Shown: positions 26,679-36,036 of the stretch, piece after piece
Layout: every line of letters begins with the position of its first letter
How positions within the stretch are numbered: position 1 is the first letter of the stretch
Source: Hyphomicrobiaceae bacterium
GTDB taxonomy: Bacteria; Pseudomonadota; Alphaproteobacteria; Rhizobiales; Hyphomicrobiaceae
Reading direction: 5' to 3'
Length of the DNA stretch: 58,777 bases
Assembly (NCBI GenBank): GCA_020442165.1
Contig: JAGRKV010000073.1
Coordinates: forward strand, 1 to 58,777
The notes under the pieces: generated by a model
Databases searched by the model: none
Told to the model about the DNA's origin: nothing
Seen by the model: the letters and a program-made list of their open reading frames with translations, nothing else
Position numbers and translations under genes: made by a program

Positions 26679-29213
26679 TCATTGAAGCGAGAGCGATCGT
26701 TGTACGAGATCGCCGGGCGAGCGTGCCTTGCGACGGCCAGTGAGCGAGCCTGTTGAAATCCCGGTGTCCGCTGAATTTACAGCCTGCATGGGCACGCCGA
26801 CGCTTGTTGTTGCGACTGGCGGTGGAGGAGCCGGCAGAAGCTGCGGCGCGGGATTGATCTTTGCGTGTGTTTCAAGATCAAGCAGGAGCGCTTCGGCAAG
26901 CGGCGTGATGTCGGCGGCATGCATCTTGCGCGCGAATGGTTCGCGAACAGAACCCGTGCCGACCAGCACGACATAGGAATAGGCCGCACCGTTGGAGAAT
27001 TGAATGCCCCCCGTGATCCATGCGTCGATACTGGCATCCGGATCTTCTGTAACTTGCGTTCCCGTCTTGGCGAAATGCAGGCGAACGCCCGCGCGCCTTG
27101 ATGCGCACCACTGCGACATGCTCTTGAGTGTACCGTGTGATGTCTTGAACGCGGAATAGCAAAGAGGCGCCGACAGCAATTCCTTGATGAGGCCGTTTCC
27201 GCCCCGCACGACGACTTCCAATGGCCTGAGTTTCTTAGGGCCGGGCCTCACCTCGTCCTGCGCATGGAGTGTATGATCGTAGGACTTGATGAGTGTCGGT
27301 TCGGAAAGGGTCCTGTTACGCTGTCCCACCAGGGAATTAAGGATCACCGACGACATCATGTGGACCCGGCGGGGCGCGCCCGCAATCTGTCCCAGGACCA
27401 CGGCGGTCGAAGGCGGTGTGCCCTCTCCTGAAGCGGTAGGTGGCGGCATCGTGAAGCCAAACTGATCGATCAGCGCCTTGACACGGGCCTGCCCGACCCG
27501 CGCGGTACGGTTGCCAACCGGATTGTTGAGCGAGCACGCAAAGGCGACGATCGCCTTGCGGCCATGCCTGCCGCCACCGCCATGCCGGCACGTTTCTAGC
27601 CCCACCGCTGGCGCATCGGTATCGAGATACAGCGTGTTGGGCGTGTCGGTGAGCTGGTTGGCTATTGCCACGGCCGCCAGCATTTTGCCCGTCGATGCGA
27701 TCATCCGCGATTCCCGCGCCGGATCGTAGATGCCGCTCTCCGCATTGCGTGCGCTGATCGAGCCGAAGTAGGCCGCCGTTTCGCCGGTCTCGTAATAGCG
27801 CACGATTTCGCCTTTGTAATTTGAGGCGACGACGATGATGTTTGGCAGCGTGCCGGAGATGCCAGCCTTTGCGGGATCGAGCGTATAGCCAGGCAGGAGC
27901 TTCGCTGAGACCTTGCCGTCCAGAGAAGAAAGCGCGGTGTTGACCTTGGCATGAAACGCCATGTTTTCAGCCGCGTCGAACGTGGTAGTGACGCCGCGCA
28001 CGTAGTCCCTCCAGGCAAAGCCGTAGCGCTGTTTCATTTCTTCGCGAAGTCCGAACCGCGCAGCCGGCAGCAGCACATTGGCCCTGATGACCGGATTGGC
28101 CTGCGCCCGCCGCGCGTAGTCAGGAGCGAACTTGTCGAGAGCATGCTGCAAGCGCGGCTTGACATGCGGATCGGGCGGCCCGCCCGCGAGCTTGACGAGA
28201 TCGAACACGACTTCCTTCTGCTTTTCGGCATCGTCCAGAAGTTTCTCCGCGCAGGTCCGCGCGCGAACCTCGGTGATGTAACGCCAGCGATCAAGCCGCA
28301 CCGCGTTAAGCCGGTCGGATCCCTCCAGCAGGATGATCGGCTTGTTGACGGCCGATGCCAGAACGAACTGCTCGGCAACGGACAGGTCCTTCGCCTCCTT
28401 GCCGAAGACGATGCGGCTTGTCACTTCGACGCCGTGCAGCGGCGAGCCGCCCGTGCGCTGGGCCAGCCACAAGTGGTTGGCGCTCCAGGCTTTCAGTGCG
28501 GATTTATCGCCACCTTTCGTCAGTGTCTGGTAGATGATCGGCGCCATCCACCATTCCGAGAACTTGCGCCTCAGTTTCTCAAGTGCGCCCTCGTCGCCCC
28601 TGGGTGGCGTCTTGTAGATGACGCGGGCAAGCTGCATCGGCAGCGTCGAGCCCCCGACGCCGAGACTTGGCCGCTTCAGAGCAACCGAGCGGCGGATGGT
28701 CGAGAATGGAATCTTGAGGACGCCGAGCAGGTCGATGCCAAAAGGATTAAGCGGCCCGCCGAGGTAGCGGTCCTCGTGATAGAGCAGGCATTTCCAGTAG
28801 TAGTCCGGCACTTCGCGGACTGGGATCGACTTGTGATCGGGGTTCGCCGTATAGCTGCCAACCTCGATGGCGGCGTCGGTGTAGTTGACGTCACGCTGGC
28901 TGTCGAGCCGTGGATCGAAGGTGCCGACGAAGCTGCCGCGGCTGTCGTAGATCGCAGTCGCAAGCCAGCGCTCGGCGTCATATTGCAGCTTGTCCGCCAT
29001 GACCATGCTGCCTGTGAAGCCACGTATCGGCGCCACCACGTAGACGAGCGCGAGCGCAAAGATGACGTAGAGGATGCCAGCGGTGGCGACATGGCGCAGC
29101 GGCCCCAGTCGCGGATTGAACGCAACCCAATCCGTCACGAAGCGCACGCCGCGCACCGGAATGGTGGCGACGAGCTCCAGGATGTGCGTGACCAATCGGA
29201 AGAACGCGAGCAT
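26679..29213 (-). CDS. class A penicillin-binding protein (transglycosylase/transpeptidase)
   Basis: An 844-residue protein with a membrane anchor at ~43-63. The glycosyltransferase-51 domain has the catalytic-type Glu147 in YHEDRYLGG and a GGSTLPMQLARVIYKTP block (188-204). The penicillin-binding transpeptidase domain has SxxK as S507-T-G-K, SxN as S560-L-N and KTG at ~716-718. All active-site motifs for glycan polymerisation and cross-linking are therefore present. It differs from standard PBP1a in the spacing of the GT51 motifs and in a Pro-rich tail, so it is a divergent paralogue. It may work with the membrane protein encoded next to it. Confidence 0.86.
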   Translation of the reverse strand: MLAFFRLVTHILELVATIPVRGVRFVTDWVAFNPRLGPLRHVATAGILYVIFALALVYVVAPIRGFTGSMVMADKLQYDAERWLATAIYDSRGSFVGTFDPRLDSQRDVNYTDAAIEVGSYTANPDHKSIPVREVPDYYWKCLLYHEDRYLGGPLNPFGIDLLGVLKIPFSTIRRSVALKRPSLGVGGSTLPMQLARVIYKTPPRGDEGALEKLRRKFSEWWMAPIIYQTLTKGGDKSALKAWSANHLWLAQRTGGSPLHGVEVTSRIVFGKEAKDLSVAEQFVLASAVNKPIILLEGSDRLNAVRLDRWRYITEVRARTCAEKLLDDAEKQKEVVFDLVKLAGGPPDPHVKPRLQHALDKFAPDYARRAQANPVIRANVLLPAARFGLREEMKQRYGFAWRDYVRGVTTTFDAAENMAFHAKVNTALSSLDGKVSAKLLPGYTLDPAKAGISGTLPNIIVVASNYKGEIVRYYETGETAAYFGSISARNAESGIYDPARESRMIASTGKMLAAVAIANQLTDTPNTLYLDTDAPAVGLETCRHGGGGRHGRKAIVAFACSLNNPVGNRTARVGQARVKALIDQFGFTMPPPTASGEGTPPSTAVVLGQIAGAPRRVHMMSSVILNSLVGQRNRTLSEPTLIKSYDHTLHAQDEVRPGPKKLRPLEVVVRGGNGLIKELLSAPLCYSAFKTSHGTLKSMSQWCASRRAGVRLHFAKTGTQVTEDPDASIDAWITGGIQFSNGAAYSYVVLVGTGSVREPFARKMHAADITPLAEALLLDLETHAKINPAPQLLPAPPPPVATTSVGVPMQAVNSADTGISTGSLTGRRKARSPGDLVQRSLSLQ

Positions 29214-29473
29214 TGAGGCGAAGAACCAGGCGCTGCCAAGGCAAATGCAACTCGAGCCTGCCGCAAGTCGGCCTGCTCGGGTGCACGCTTATCTCGCTAG
29301 AAGGATTTTGTGGCGCGGCAGCGATAAGAAGGTGGCAATCCCGGGATGATACCGGCATTTGCGTTTACAAGGCCGGGCTCCTGGAGTTGACGTAATCCAA
29401 CGCCCACCGCTCTCCGGTCAGCAAGTAGCGATGACCGGACTGTTGCGGGGTCCTTATGTTAAAAGGTGAGAAC

Positions 29474-29977
29474 GTGACACAGGTAACCAGAACATCATCC
29501 TGTTCCTGCGGACGTGTTCTCTGCCAAGCAGTCGGGGCTCCGATCCTGAGCGCCGTCTGCTACTGCGATGATTGCCAGGCGGGTGGAAAGCTGATCGAAA
29601 GCTTGCCCGACGCACCATGCGTCATGGACGCGGATGGTGGTACGCCATACCTGACTTATCGTGACGACCGCTTCAGTTGTGTATCGGGTTCGGAACTGCT
29701 GGTGGGCCACAAGCTGAAGGAGAGTGCGCCGACAACGCGCTTCGTCGCATCGTGCTGCAACTCGGGAATGTACTTGAAGTATGCGCCGGGGCACTGGGTG
29801 TCAGCGTATCAGACTCGCTTCAATGACGATCTGCCGCCGATTGAGATGCGAACCCAGACGCAGTGCCGAAAATCGGCGACCCCCATCCCGCAGGACGCAC
29901 CAGCTTATCGACGTTTCCCCATGAAACTCTTTGGCCGCCTGATCGCAGCACGGCTGGCGATGCTGTTCGGCAGATGA
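29474..29977 (+). CDS. GFA-like zinc-binding protein
   Basis: A 167-residue protein with the zinc-ligand pattern of glutathione-dependent formaldehyde-activating (GFA/DUF6151) proteins: SCSCG near the N-terminus, VCYCDDC about 25 residues later, and a late CC pair (VASCCNSGMYL) in place of the usual single Cys. The GTG at 29474 is preceded by AAGGTGAG. An in-frame ATG at 29456 is an alternative start. Despite the family name, most such proteins have no proven role in formaldehyde metabolism. It is a single gene, convergent with moeA. Confidence 0.75.
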   Translation: MTQVTRTSSCSCGRVLCQAVGAPILSAVCYCDDCQAGGKLIESLPDAPCVMDADGGTPYLTYRDDRFSCVSGSELLVGHKLKESAPTTRFVASCCNSGMYLKYAPGHWVSAYQTRFNDDLPPIEMRTQTQCRKSATPIPQDAPAYRRFPMKLFGRLIAARLAMLFGR

Positions 29978-30016
29978 GCTGCCAAACTTGTGCCTGACTG
30001 CACGCTGTTTGCGCCG

Positions 30017-31309
30017 TCAAGCGTCAAGGATGCCGAACTCGGTGAAGGGAATGAAGGCGACGGGATCGCCCTTGGCGACGCCTGTGACATCCTCGCCGAT
30101 GTCGATGAGACCTTGCGCGGCGCGCAGGCCCGAGATGAGGCCGGAGCCGTCGCGCGGATACTTGTCGACTGCCATTTGCCCATCTGCGCCGGTGACGTAG
30201 AAGCCGCGCAGGAATTCACGGCGACCTGTCTTGCGCTTTGGCATTTCGAACGCCGCCGGAAGTGTAAACCGCCGCGGTTCGGGCCAATGGCCGCCACCCA
30301 GCCGCCGCAACATCGGATAGACGTACATCAAATAGCAGACGAACACCGCCACCGGATTTCCCGGCAGGCCGACCATGATCGTATCGCCGATCTGCCCGAA
30401 CATCAGCGGACGGCCAGGCTTTACCGCCAATTGCCACATATGCCGGCGACCGAGTGCGTCGAGCGCTCCCAGCATGTGATCTTCCTCGCCGCGGCTGGCA
30501 CCGCCGGACGTCAGGATCAGGTCGAAGCGTTGCGCGGCATCGGCGAGTCTGCGCTCTATCTCTGTTGCATCGTCCGGCCATACGCCAAGATCGCTGACGT
30601 CCGCCCCGGTAATGCGCGCCAGGGCATTCAGCATCGGGGCGTTGGCATCGAACACCTCGCCGGGATTGAGAGCGCGGCTGCCGGCCCGGATCACCTCATC
30701 CCCGCTCGAGACGATGGCCACACGCACGCGACCGTGGCAGTTGACGTTCGCGACGCCGATCGATGCGAGTGCGGCAACGTCCTGTGGCCGTAGCAGCGTG
30801 CCCGGTCCAAACAATACTTCGCCGGCCGCAACATCCTCGCCCACGCGCCGGACATTGGCACCCTTCTTCAGGCCGCCAGGAATGACGACATGGAGCACCC
30901 CGCCATCCGCTCCCGTCTCGACCGTGCAGTCCTCCTGCATGACGACGGTGTCGAAGTGCTCCGGTATGGCCGCGCCCGTGAAAATGCGCACTGCCGTGTC
31001 GCTGGGGGGGCTGGCATCAAGGGGGCGGCCTGCCGCTGCCCGCGCCGAGACGGCGAAACGGCCACCAGTGTTGACGTCGTAGTGTTGGGATGAAACCGCA
31101 TAGCCATCGACGGCGGAGTTCGTGTGGGCAGGCACCGGACGCAGCGCCGCTGCGGCATCAACGAGAATGCGGCCCGAAGCGTCGTCAATCGCGACTATCT
31201 CTGCATCGGTGATCGGCGTTATCCGAGACTTCAGCAGTGTGACCGCAGCGTCATGTCTCAGGCGATCCTTGTCGTGCAGGAAGCAGTCGTCGAGGAGCTT
31301 CTTAGTCAT
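30017..31309 (-). CDS. moeA: molybdopterin molybdenumtransferase MoeA
   Basis: A 430-residue protein matching MoeA along its length. DDCFLHDKDRL lies at the N-terminus and the PVPAHTNSAVDGYAV block near 60. RIFTGAAIP contains the conserved Gly-Ala. VSSGDEVIRAGSRALNPGEVFDANAPML and LILTSGGASRGEEDHM mark the MPT-binding domain, and VKPGRPLMFGQIGDTIMVGLPGNPVAV the C-terminal active-site strand. It inserts molybdate into adenylated molybdopterin in the cytoplasm. It stands alone, without moaC, mobA or moaB neighbours. Confidence 0.95.
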   Translation of the reverse strand: MTKKLLDDCFLHDKDRLRHDAAVTLLKSRITPITDAEIVAIDDASGRILVDAAAALRPVPAHTNSAVDGYAVSSQHYDVNTGGRFAVSARAAAGRPLDASPPSDTAVRIFTGAAIPEHFDTVVMQEDCTVETGADGGVLHVVIPGGLKKGANVRRVGEDVAAGEVLFGPGTLLRPQDVAALASIGVANVNCHGRVRVAIVSSGDEVIRAGSRALNPGEVFDANAPMLNALARITGADVSDLGVWPDDATEIERRLADAAQRFDLILTSGGASRGEEDHMLGALDALGRRHMWQLAVKPGRPLMFGQIGDTIMVGLPGNPVAVFVCYLMYVYPMLRRLGGGHWPEPRRFTLPAAFEMPKRKTGRREFLRGFYVTGADGQMAVDKYPRDGSGLISGLRAAQGLIDIGEDVTGVAKGDPVAFIPFTEFGILDA

Positions 31310-31401
31310 TTCCGAGCAATCTGCCGTGTTGTTTTCCAGCCGAGCCAGTATGCCGCTGCGCGGTCACGTTAGTGCGATCGATCAAGCGGCGGCGGGGCTC
31401 A

Positions 31402-31542
31402 AGAGCGTTTTCCGCACAAGGCGGGTTCGTCAAGACCGCGACGGCGGCCCGGCCTCTTGTACCACCCCGGCGGAGCGGTCCGAGCCCCGGCGAGGGTTAG
31501 CGGTGTGAGCGAGAAAATCCAACTCGTTTCACCACAGGTCAG
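31402..31542 (+). repeat. dispersed repeat, copy B (degenerate)
   Basis: It begins AGAGCGTTTTCCGCACAAGG and continues with GACCGCGACGGCGGCCCGG, GGCGGAGCGGTCCGAGC, GGGTTAGCGGTGTGAGCGA and AAAATCCAACTCGTTTC, in the same order as copies A and C. The terminal hairpin is not conserved here. It lies upstream of moeA. Confidence 0.65.
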
Positions 31543-32478
31543 TCGCGATCTAGCAGCAGTGGGACGCCAGCCAAAGCTTTGAATGAGAGCATGTTGAGCT
31601 GAAGCATGGCGGATTAGGCATGATAAGCAGATCCCAAATCACAACCCAATGGAGGTTGGGCCAAGGCGGAATGTGCTTCGCCGGCACCCGCCACGGCGTC
31701 CTGGGATAGTGCACGGATACCGGCAAGAACAATGCTGCGCAGCCGGGCCAAGCGGGCTCATCAATTGTCGTAATGAGGGAAAACATCTCATGGGGCTCAC
31801 GAAAGTAGCCCTGAATCCGTGGAGCAGTTGCTGGAAAATGTGAGCAGTGGCGGGCGAATGTCGATCGCGATTAAGAAACGCGACATAGAGCGTGCCGGCC
31901 AATAAGCCCCACGCGACAAACACCAAGCCTTAAAGCTACATTGCGTGCATTAACACGAAGAGCCCGATGCCGACAGCCGGACCCAACAACGTAGCAAGAA
32001 CCAACATCACGAAAGACTTCGCGACCATAACACAACCCCGCACACGCGACGCCAAGCAAAACGTGGAAACACCGCACCACGTAACGCCCCCCGGTCGGCA
32101 AACCCTCTACCTTTCACCAACCGTGACTTGGACTTTATATCAAAACAACAAAACGCACACGTATTAAACGATTGAAAACCAAGAATGGCTTCGCATGTGC
32201 GAGATAGTAGCCACAGCAACTCAGGGGCTTCACTGACCAATATCAGTCAGCCTGAAAAACAAACGAAAACGCAATTGGTTGGAATAAGAGCGATAGCTTG
32301 CCGCAAACCCCCGGCCTGCCGATCTTGCCGCCGTTTCCGCTCGGAAAAAGGCTCGCCACTCGTCCGAAACTGCCTGCCTGTTGCTCATCCGCTACAGTAA
32401 GGACGTATGCGGTCTTGGCCGAGGGGCGCTCAGGCGGACAGGTACGGGAGTGCGCCGGGATGCAAAGTTGAACTCGTC
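31543..32478. other. 936-bp intergenic stretch, partly lower GC
   Basis: It lies between moeA and the dual-ATPase operon. The 31920-32300 part is poorer in GC than its surroundings. It holds one possible tiny hydrophobic ORF, annotated separately, and a TATAAAG-like element on the minus strand near 32135. No other gene was recognised; the longer frames here look random. Confidence 0.4.
31936..32028 (-). CDS. possible 30-residue hydrophobic peptide
   Basis: ATG at 32028, stop at 31936. The peptide is MVAKSFVMLVLATLLGPAVG followed by ten residues ending MHAM, i.e. one likely transmembrane helix. GGGG lies about 8 bases upstream. Another hydrophobic frame with a GTG/TTG start (VFVAWGLLAGTLYVAFLNRD) begins 10-13 bases after its stop. 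Two adjacent single-helix peptides recall small subunits of membrane complexes, but no such complex is encoded here. It may be chance. Confidence 0.25.
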   Translation of the reverse strand: MVAKSFVMLVLATLLGPAVGIGLFVLMHAM

Positions 32479-35400
32479 TCAGCCCTTGTCGAACAGCCTG
32501 AGCTGCCTCTCGTCCTGGCCATGCGTCTCGGCCGCGAGCTGTTCGATCCGGTCGAACGGCACCTGCTCCGCCAGGATCAGCGAACGCTGCGCTTTCATCG
32601 CGCGAACGAAGCCTTCCTGAACCAAGTGGAACTCGCCCACCGTCTGATGCGGCAACACAGCAGCTGGGTCGAGGCCCGATTCCGACTGGAACGCCGCCTT
32701 GAGTTTGCGAAGTGCGGTGTCTTCGCGCACGCGGCCGATGAACCAGCTCGTGATCTGGTCGCGGCTCTTGTAGTCGAGGTCGCCGGGCGACTGGGTCGCA
32801 AGCATCAGGCCGAGACCGGCCGAGCGGGCACGCTTCAATAGGCTTTGTAGCGGTTCCGCCGTCGCTGGCTTGGCGTTGGCGGGAATGTAAAGGTCGGCCT
32901 CGTCGAACATCACGACGGCCTGCAGTTCGTCATTGGGATTGCGCTGGCAGAACCGCAGCGCTTCGGAAAGGAACTGAGACACCCAGAACAGGATGTTCTC
33001 GTTGTCGCCAAGGAAGCCGGTGTAGATGATCGACAGCCGTGTGCGGCCCTCGCGGGCATAGGGACCGAGCCCGAGGAAGCTTTCCATCGACAGGCTCTCG
33101 CCGCCGCCTTCGAACAACGCGGCATTGCGGTGGCGAAGCGAGTCGAGCTGAGCGACCAGATCGCGACGCAGCTTGCCGGAGGGGTCCATGCGCTGCGTCA
33201 GATCGCTAAGCTCGGGGTCCTCGTCCTCCAGGAGGTTGATGAGGTCCGACAGCGTAACCTCGCGGCTGTGGCGCGAACCCAGAATGCGCAATGCCACCGA
33301 AAGCGTGCCCGACTGCTTCTGGTGGGTCGCGGAATTCTTCAGATGCAGCATGTCGCCGAGCGCGGCTGCCGAAAGGTTGGCAAGGAGCTGCTGTTCGTGA
33401 TCGGGTAGCTCGTTGATGCCGTTGGGAAGCAGCGTGATCGAGATCGGCCGGCCCGACGCACGACCCGGCGTGTAGACGGCGACATCGATGGCGTCGGCAA
33501 GTTTCTCGCGCTGGGCGCGCCGGGTCGCATCCTCATCATCATCCGCGCGCCAGACTTCGGGGTTGGCATAGCTGCAAAGGTCGCCCTTGCGGTCGATCAG
33601 GATGGCGGGGATGCCGCGCTGCAGGAGCTGCTCGATGAGAGACAGCGCCAACGTCGTCTTGCCGGAGCCCGAGCCGCCCAGCACCGCTGCGTGACGCTTC
33701 ATGACGCTTGGGTTGAGTGTCACCGGCCGCCGCCGTCCGATCACCTCGCGACCGGCAAATATTGAGCCTGACGTGATGCCGTTTTCATCGAGAATGACCG
33801 ACAACGGCAGCTCGTCCATCCCGGCGTTGCCGGTCAGTGCGGCCTGATCCCACATGCCGGAATAGACATCGCCAACGTGGGCGTCGAGCGCGCCGCCACC
33901 GTCAAATACCATGCCATAACCCGCATCGACGGGTTCGGCGGGCGCCGGCCACATGCTGGCGGGCGCTGCCTGCTGATGGTGGATCGGTTGCGGTCCGGCA
34001 GCTGCCGGTTGTGGTCTGGTCTCGGCGCCGCCGTTGATGACGCGCGGCAGCATCCGGCCGAGCAGGTCGAGGCGCAGGAGCTGAATGATGACAATCAGGT
34101 TGGACAGCAGCTTGGCATCGACGAACCATTCACCGAAACCTGGATCGTTCCTGTGGTGCGCATGGAACTCGCGCACGGTCATCATGCGCTCCCACTCCGC
34201 AATCGGTACTGTCAGTGCCCGGCCGCCGCTCTCGCGGAATTTGCGCATCGCCTGCGCCGCCTGGCTCTTGGTGTTGGGCGGATAGTCCGAAGCGCGCAGG
34301 ATGAAGCAGCTCTTGCCGCCCATCGCCGCCAGTGCGGTATCGAGCTGACGCTTGAAGACGCCGCCCTGGATCTTGCGGTTGCACAGGAAGACGCGGGCTT
34401 CCGCCTGCAGCCCGTTGCGCTGCCGGATCGAGATGTCCATCGTCGGCAGGTCGTCGGCAATCTCCAACCGCCTGACGTTGACATCGACAGCGCCGGACCA
34501 TTCCGTGGCGGCAATGTTGAGGGCCGCTCCAAGCACGTCCATAAGTTCGTTGTCGTCTGACGGGATCTCCGCTTCCGACGAATTGTGAAAGCGCTCCCAC
34601 AGCTCGCGATAATCGACTTCGATCAGCGGGATAGGAGCCGGTTTGGGCTCTGGCCGTCCGAAGCCAAGTGCTGCCGCCAGTGTCGAGACGAAAGCCGGGC
34701 GTGGTGCTGCCCCGGCGTCGTTACGATCATCCTCCGCGTCGTCGTCGGCGGGTGATGTTTGCGCGCGAAGCCGGCTTTGTGCATGCTCCAGCAGGCGCCG
34801 CGTCGAGAGGCCGCTGAACTCCTCGAAGAACTCCGGACCGAAATATGCCGAAGGATCGGTGTAGATCTCGTCGTCGGTGTTTTGTTCGGCCTCGTGCGCG
34901 AGACGACGCGCAATGATGAGTCGTGCTTCTTCGGCCGTGCGGCTTTCATAAAGCGGAACCGGACCCGACTTCTCGATCCGATCGCGATAGGACTGCGCGA
35001 GCGGTTCACGCACCTGGGAATAGAAGTCGTCGAGGCAGGAGATGACGATGACCGCGGTTGGCACGCGATTGGCGATCTGGATGAGGTCGCGGACAGCTTT
35101 CTGGAAACGCTCTTCTGGATCGTCGAAGAAGCGAAGGTCTTCCACCTGGTCGATCGTGAAAACGAGCGCCGCTCCATCGACGGCCCACATCAGCCGTCCC
35201 AGCCCCTCGATGATGTCGAAGGCGCGGCCGTCGCCGACGTTGGGATCGAGCGCCGCCACCGTCTGCAGCGACATCTCGTTGAGCGGCCGGCATTGCAGGT
35301 ACTGACGCACGCGCGCCTCGATGCGCGGATCTTTGCGCTCCAGGTAGAGCAGGGCGCGAATGATATTGATGTCGATGTTTTCATCCGCAAAGCGCGGCGC

Positions 35401-35958
35401 CATCACAATCGAGTCGGCAATGTCGTGAACGAGCCGCGCCAGCGGCTTGTCGTCGAGCGTCGCCTCGCGCAGCTTCTCCAGGTCCGCCGGGTCGATCTCG
35501 GCGGCGCTCTCAATCAGCTTTGATGTGAGCCGGGCAAGCGCGCTCTCGCCCCCCGTGTCGGGATCATAGGGCTGTTCGAGCGATGCAATCAGCCGCCGCA
35601 GATAGTAGTCCGCATAATTGGCGATGTCGGGCGACATCTGGGCATATCCCAGGTACGCCTTCCCGGTCCGGTGCGCGCCCGTGCGCAAGGCACGAATAAG
35701 ATGCGTCTTGCCGGCGCCCGATTGGCCGTGAAACAGCAGAATGCGCGCCTGCGTATCGGCGTTCCTTCTCCGTCCCTTCGATGCATTGGTAATGGCGGCC
35801 AGCAGATCGAAGAATTTGGTGCGCGCTTTGACGTGCACCTGCTCCACGTCGACAGGATCGGCGCGCCAGATATCGTCTTCCCAGGTGATGGAGTGCTCGA
35901 AGGCTTTCGAGAGCTTGTCGGGAGCGACAGCAGCCTTGAGAGCTTCCTGATGAATCAC
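32479..35958 (-). CDS. dual-ATPase: N-terminal AAA/STAND-like domain fused to HerA/DUF87-like domain
   Basis: A 1159-residue cytoplasmic protein with two P-loop modules. The first has Walker A GQSGAGKT at 78-85 and Walker B ALVFTIDQVEDL near 260-271, with STRRLLEHAQ in a lid-like region, as in AAA proteins. After a ~300-residue linker region and a Pro/His-rich segment (~640-670) comes a HerA/FtsK-like ATPase. Its Walker A is GGSGSGKTT at ~760-768, followed by AILIDRKGDL. Its Walker B is AVVMFDEADLYI near 1010-1020, and a C-terminal LMLATQSPGDLDYKSRDQI block fits HerA/VirD4-type hexameric translocases. The start is GTG at 35958 with AGGA upstream. The upstream 396-residue gene is 78 bases away and likely co-transcribed. 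The NurA nuclease that usually accompanies HerA is absent. The function is unknown; DNA translocation or defence are possibilities. Confidence 0.82.
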   Translation of the reverse strand: MIHQEALKAAVAPDKLSKAFEHSITWEDDIWRADPVDVEQVHVKARTKFFDLLAAITNASKGRRRNADTQARILLFHGQSGAGKTHLIRALRTGAHRTGKAYLGYAQMSPDIANYADYYLRRLIASLEQPYDPDTGGESALARLTSKLIESAAEIDPADLEKLREATLDDKPLARLVHDIADSIVMAPRFADENIDINIIRALLYLERKDPRIEARVRQYLQCRPLNEMSLQTVAALDPNVGDGRAFDIIEGLGRLMWAVDGAALVFTIDQVEDLRFFDDPEERFQKAVRDLIQIANRVPTAVIVISCLDDFYSQVREPLAQSYRDRIEKSGPVPLYESRTAEEARLIIARRLAHEAEQNTDDEIYTDPSAYFGPEFFEEFSGLSTRRLLEHAQSRLRAQTSPADDDAEDDRNDAGAAPRPAFVSTLAAALGFGRPEPKPAPIPLIEVDYRELWERFHNSSEAEIPSDDNELMDVLGAALNIAATEWSGAVDVNVRRLEIADDLPTMDISIRQRNGLQAEARVFLCNRKIQGGVFKRQLDTALAAMGGKSCFILRASDYPPNTKSQAAQAMRKFRESGGRALTVPIAEWERMMTVREFHAHHRNDPGFGEWFVDAKLLSNLIVIIQLLRLDLLGRMLPRVINGGAETRPQPAAAGPQPIHHQQAAPASMWPAPAEPVDAGYGMVFDGGGALDAHVGDVYSGMWDQAALTGNAGMDELPLSVILDENGITSGSIFAGREVIGRRRPVTLNPSVMKRHAAVLGGSGSGKTTLALSLIEQLLQRGIPAILIDRKGDLCSYANPEVWRADDDEDATRRAQREKLADAIDVAVYTPGRASGRPISITLLPNGINELPDHEQQLLANLSAAALGDMLHLKNSATHQKQSGTLSVALRILGSRHSREVTLSDLINLLEDEDPELSDLTQRMDPSGKLRRDLVAQLDSLRHRNAALFEGGGESLSMESFLGLGPYAREGRTRLSIIYTGFLGDNENILFWVSQFLSEALRFCQRNPNDELQAVVMFDEADLYIPANAKPATAEPLQSLLKRARSAGLGLMLATQSPGDLDYKSRDQITSWFIGRVREDTALRKLKAAFQSESGLDPAAVLPHQTVGEFHLVQEGFVRAMKAQRSLILAEQVPFDRIEQLAAETHGQDERQLRLFDKG

Positions 35959-36036
35959 GATTCCTAAGTCTCCGAGACGCTTGTTTGTGCAACAACCATT
36001 GAGGCCGGCGCCGCAGCCGTGCCGCGCGCCAACTTG

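Noticed and set aside
32479..35958. BrxC of a BREX defence system
   Set aside because: Size and P-loops are similar, but the C-terminal half is HerA-like and no pglX, pglZ or brxL gene is present.
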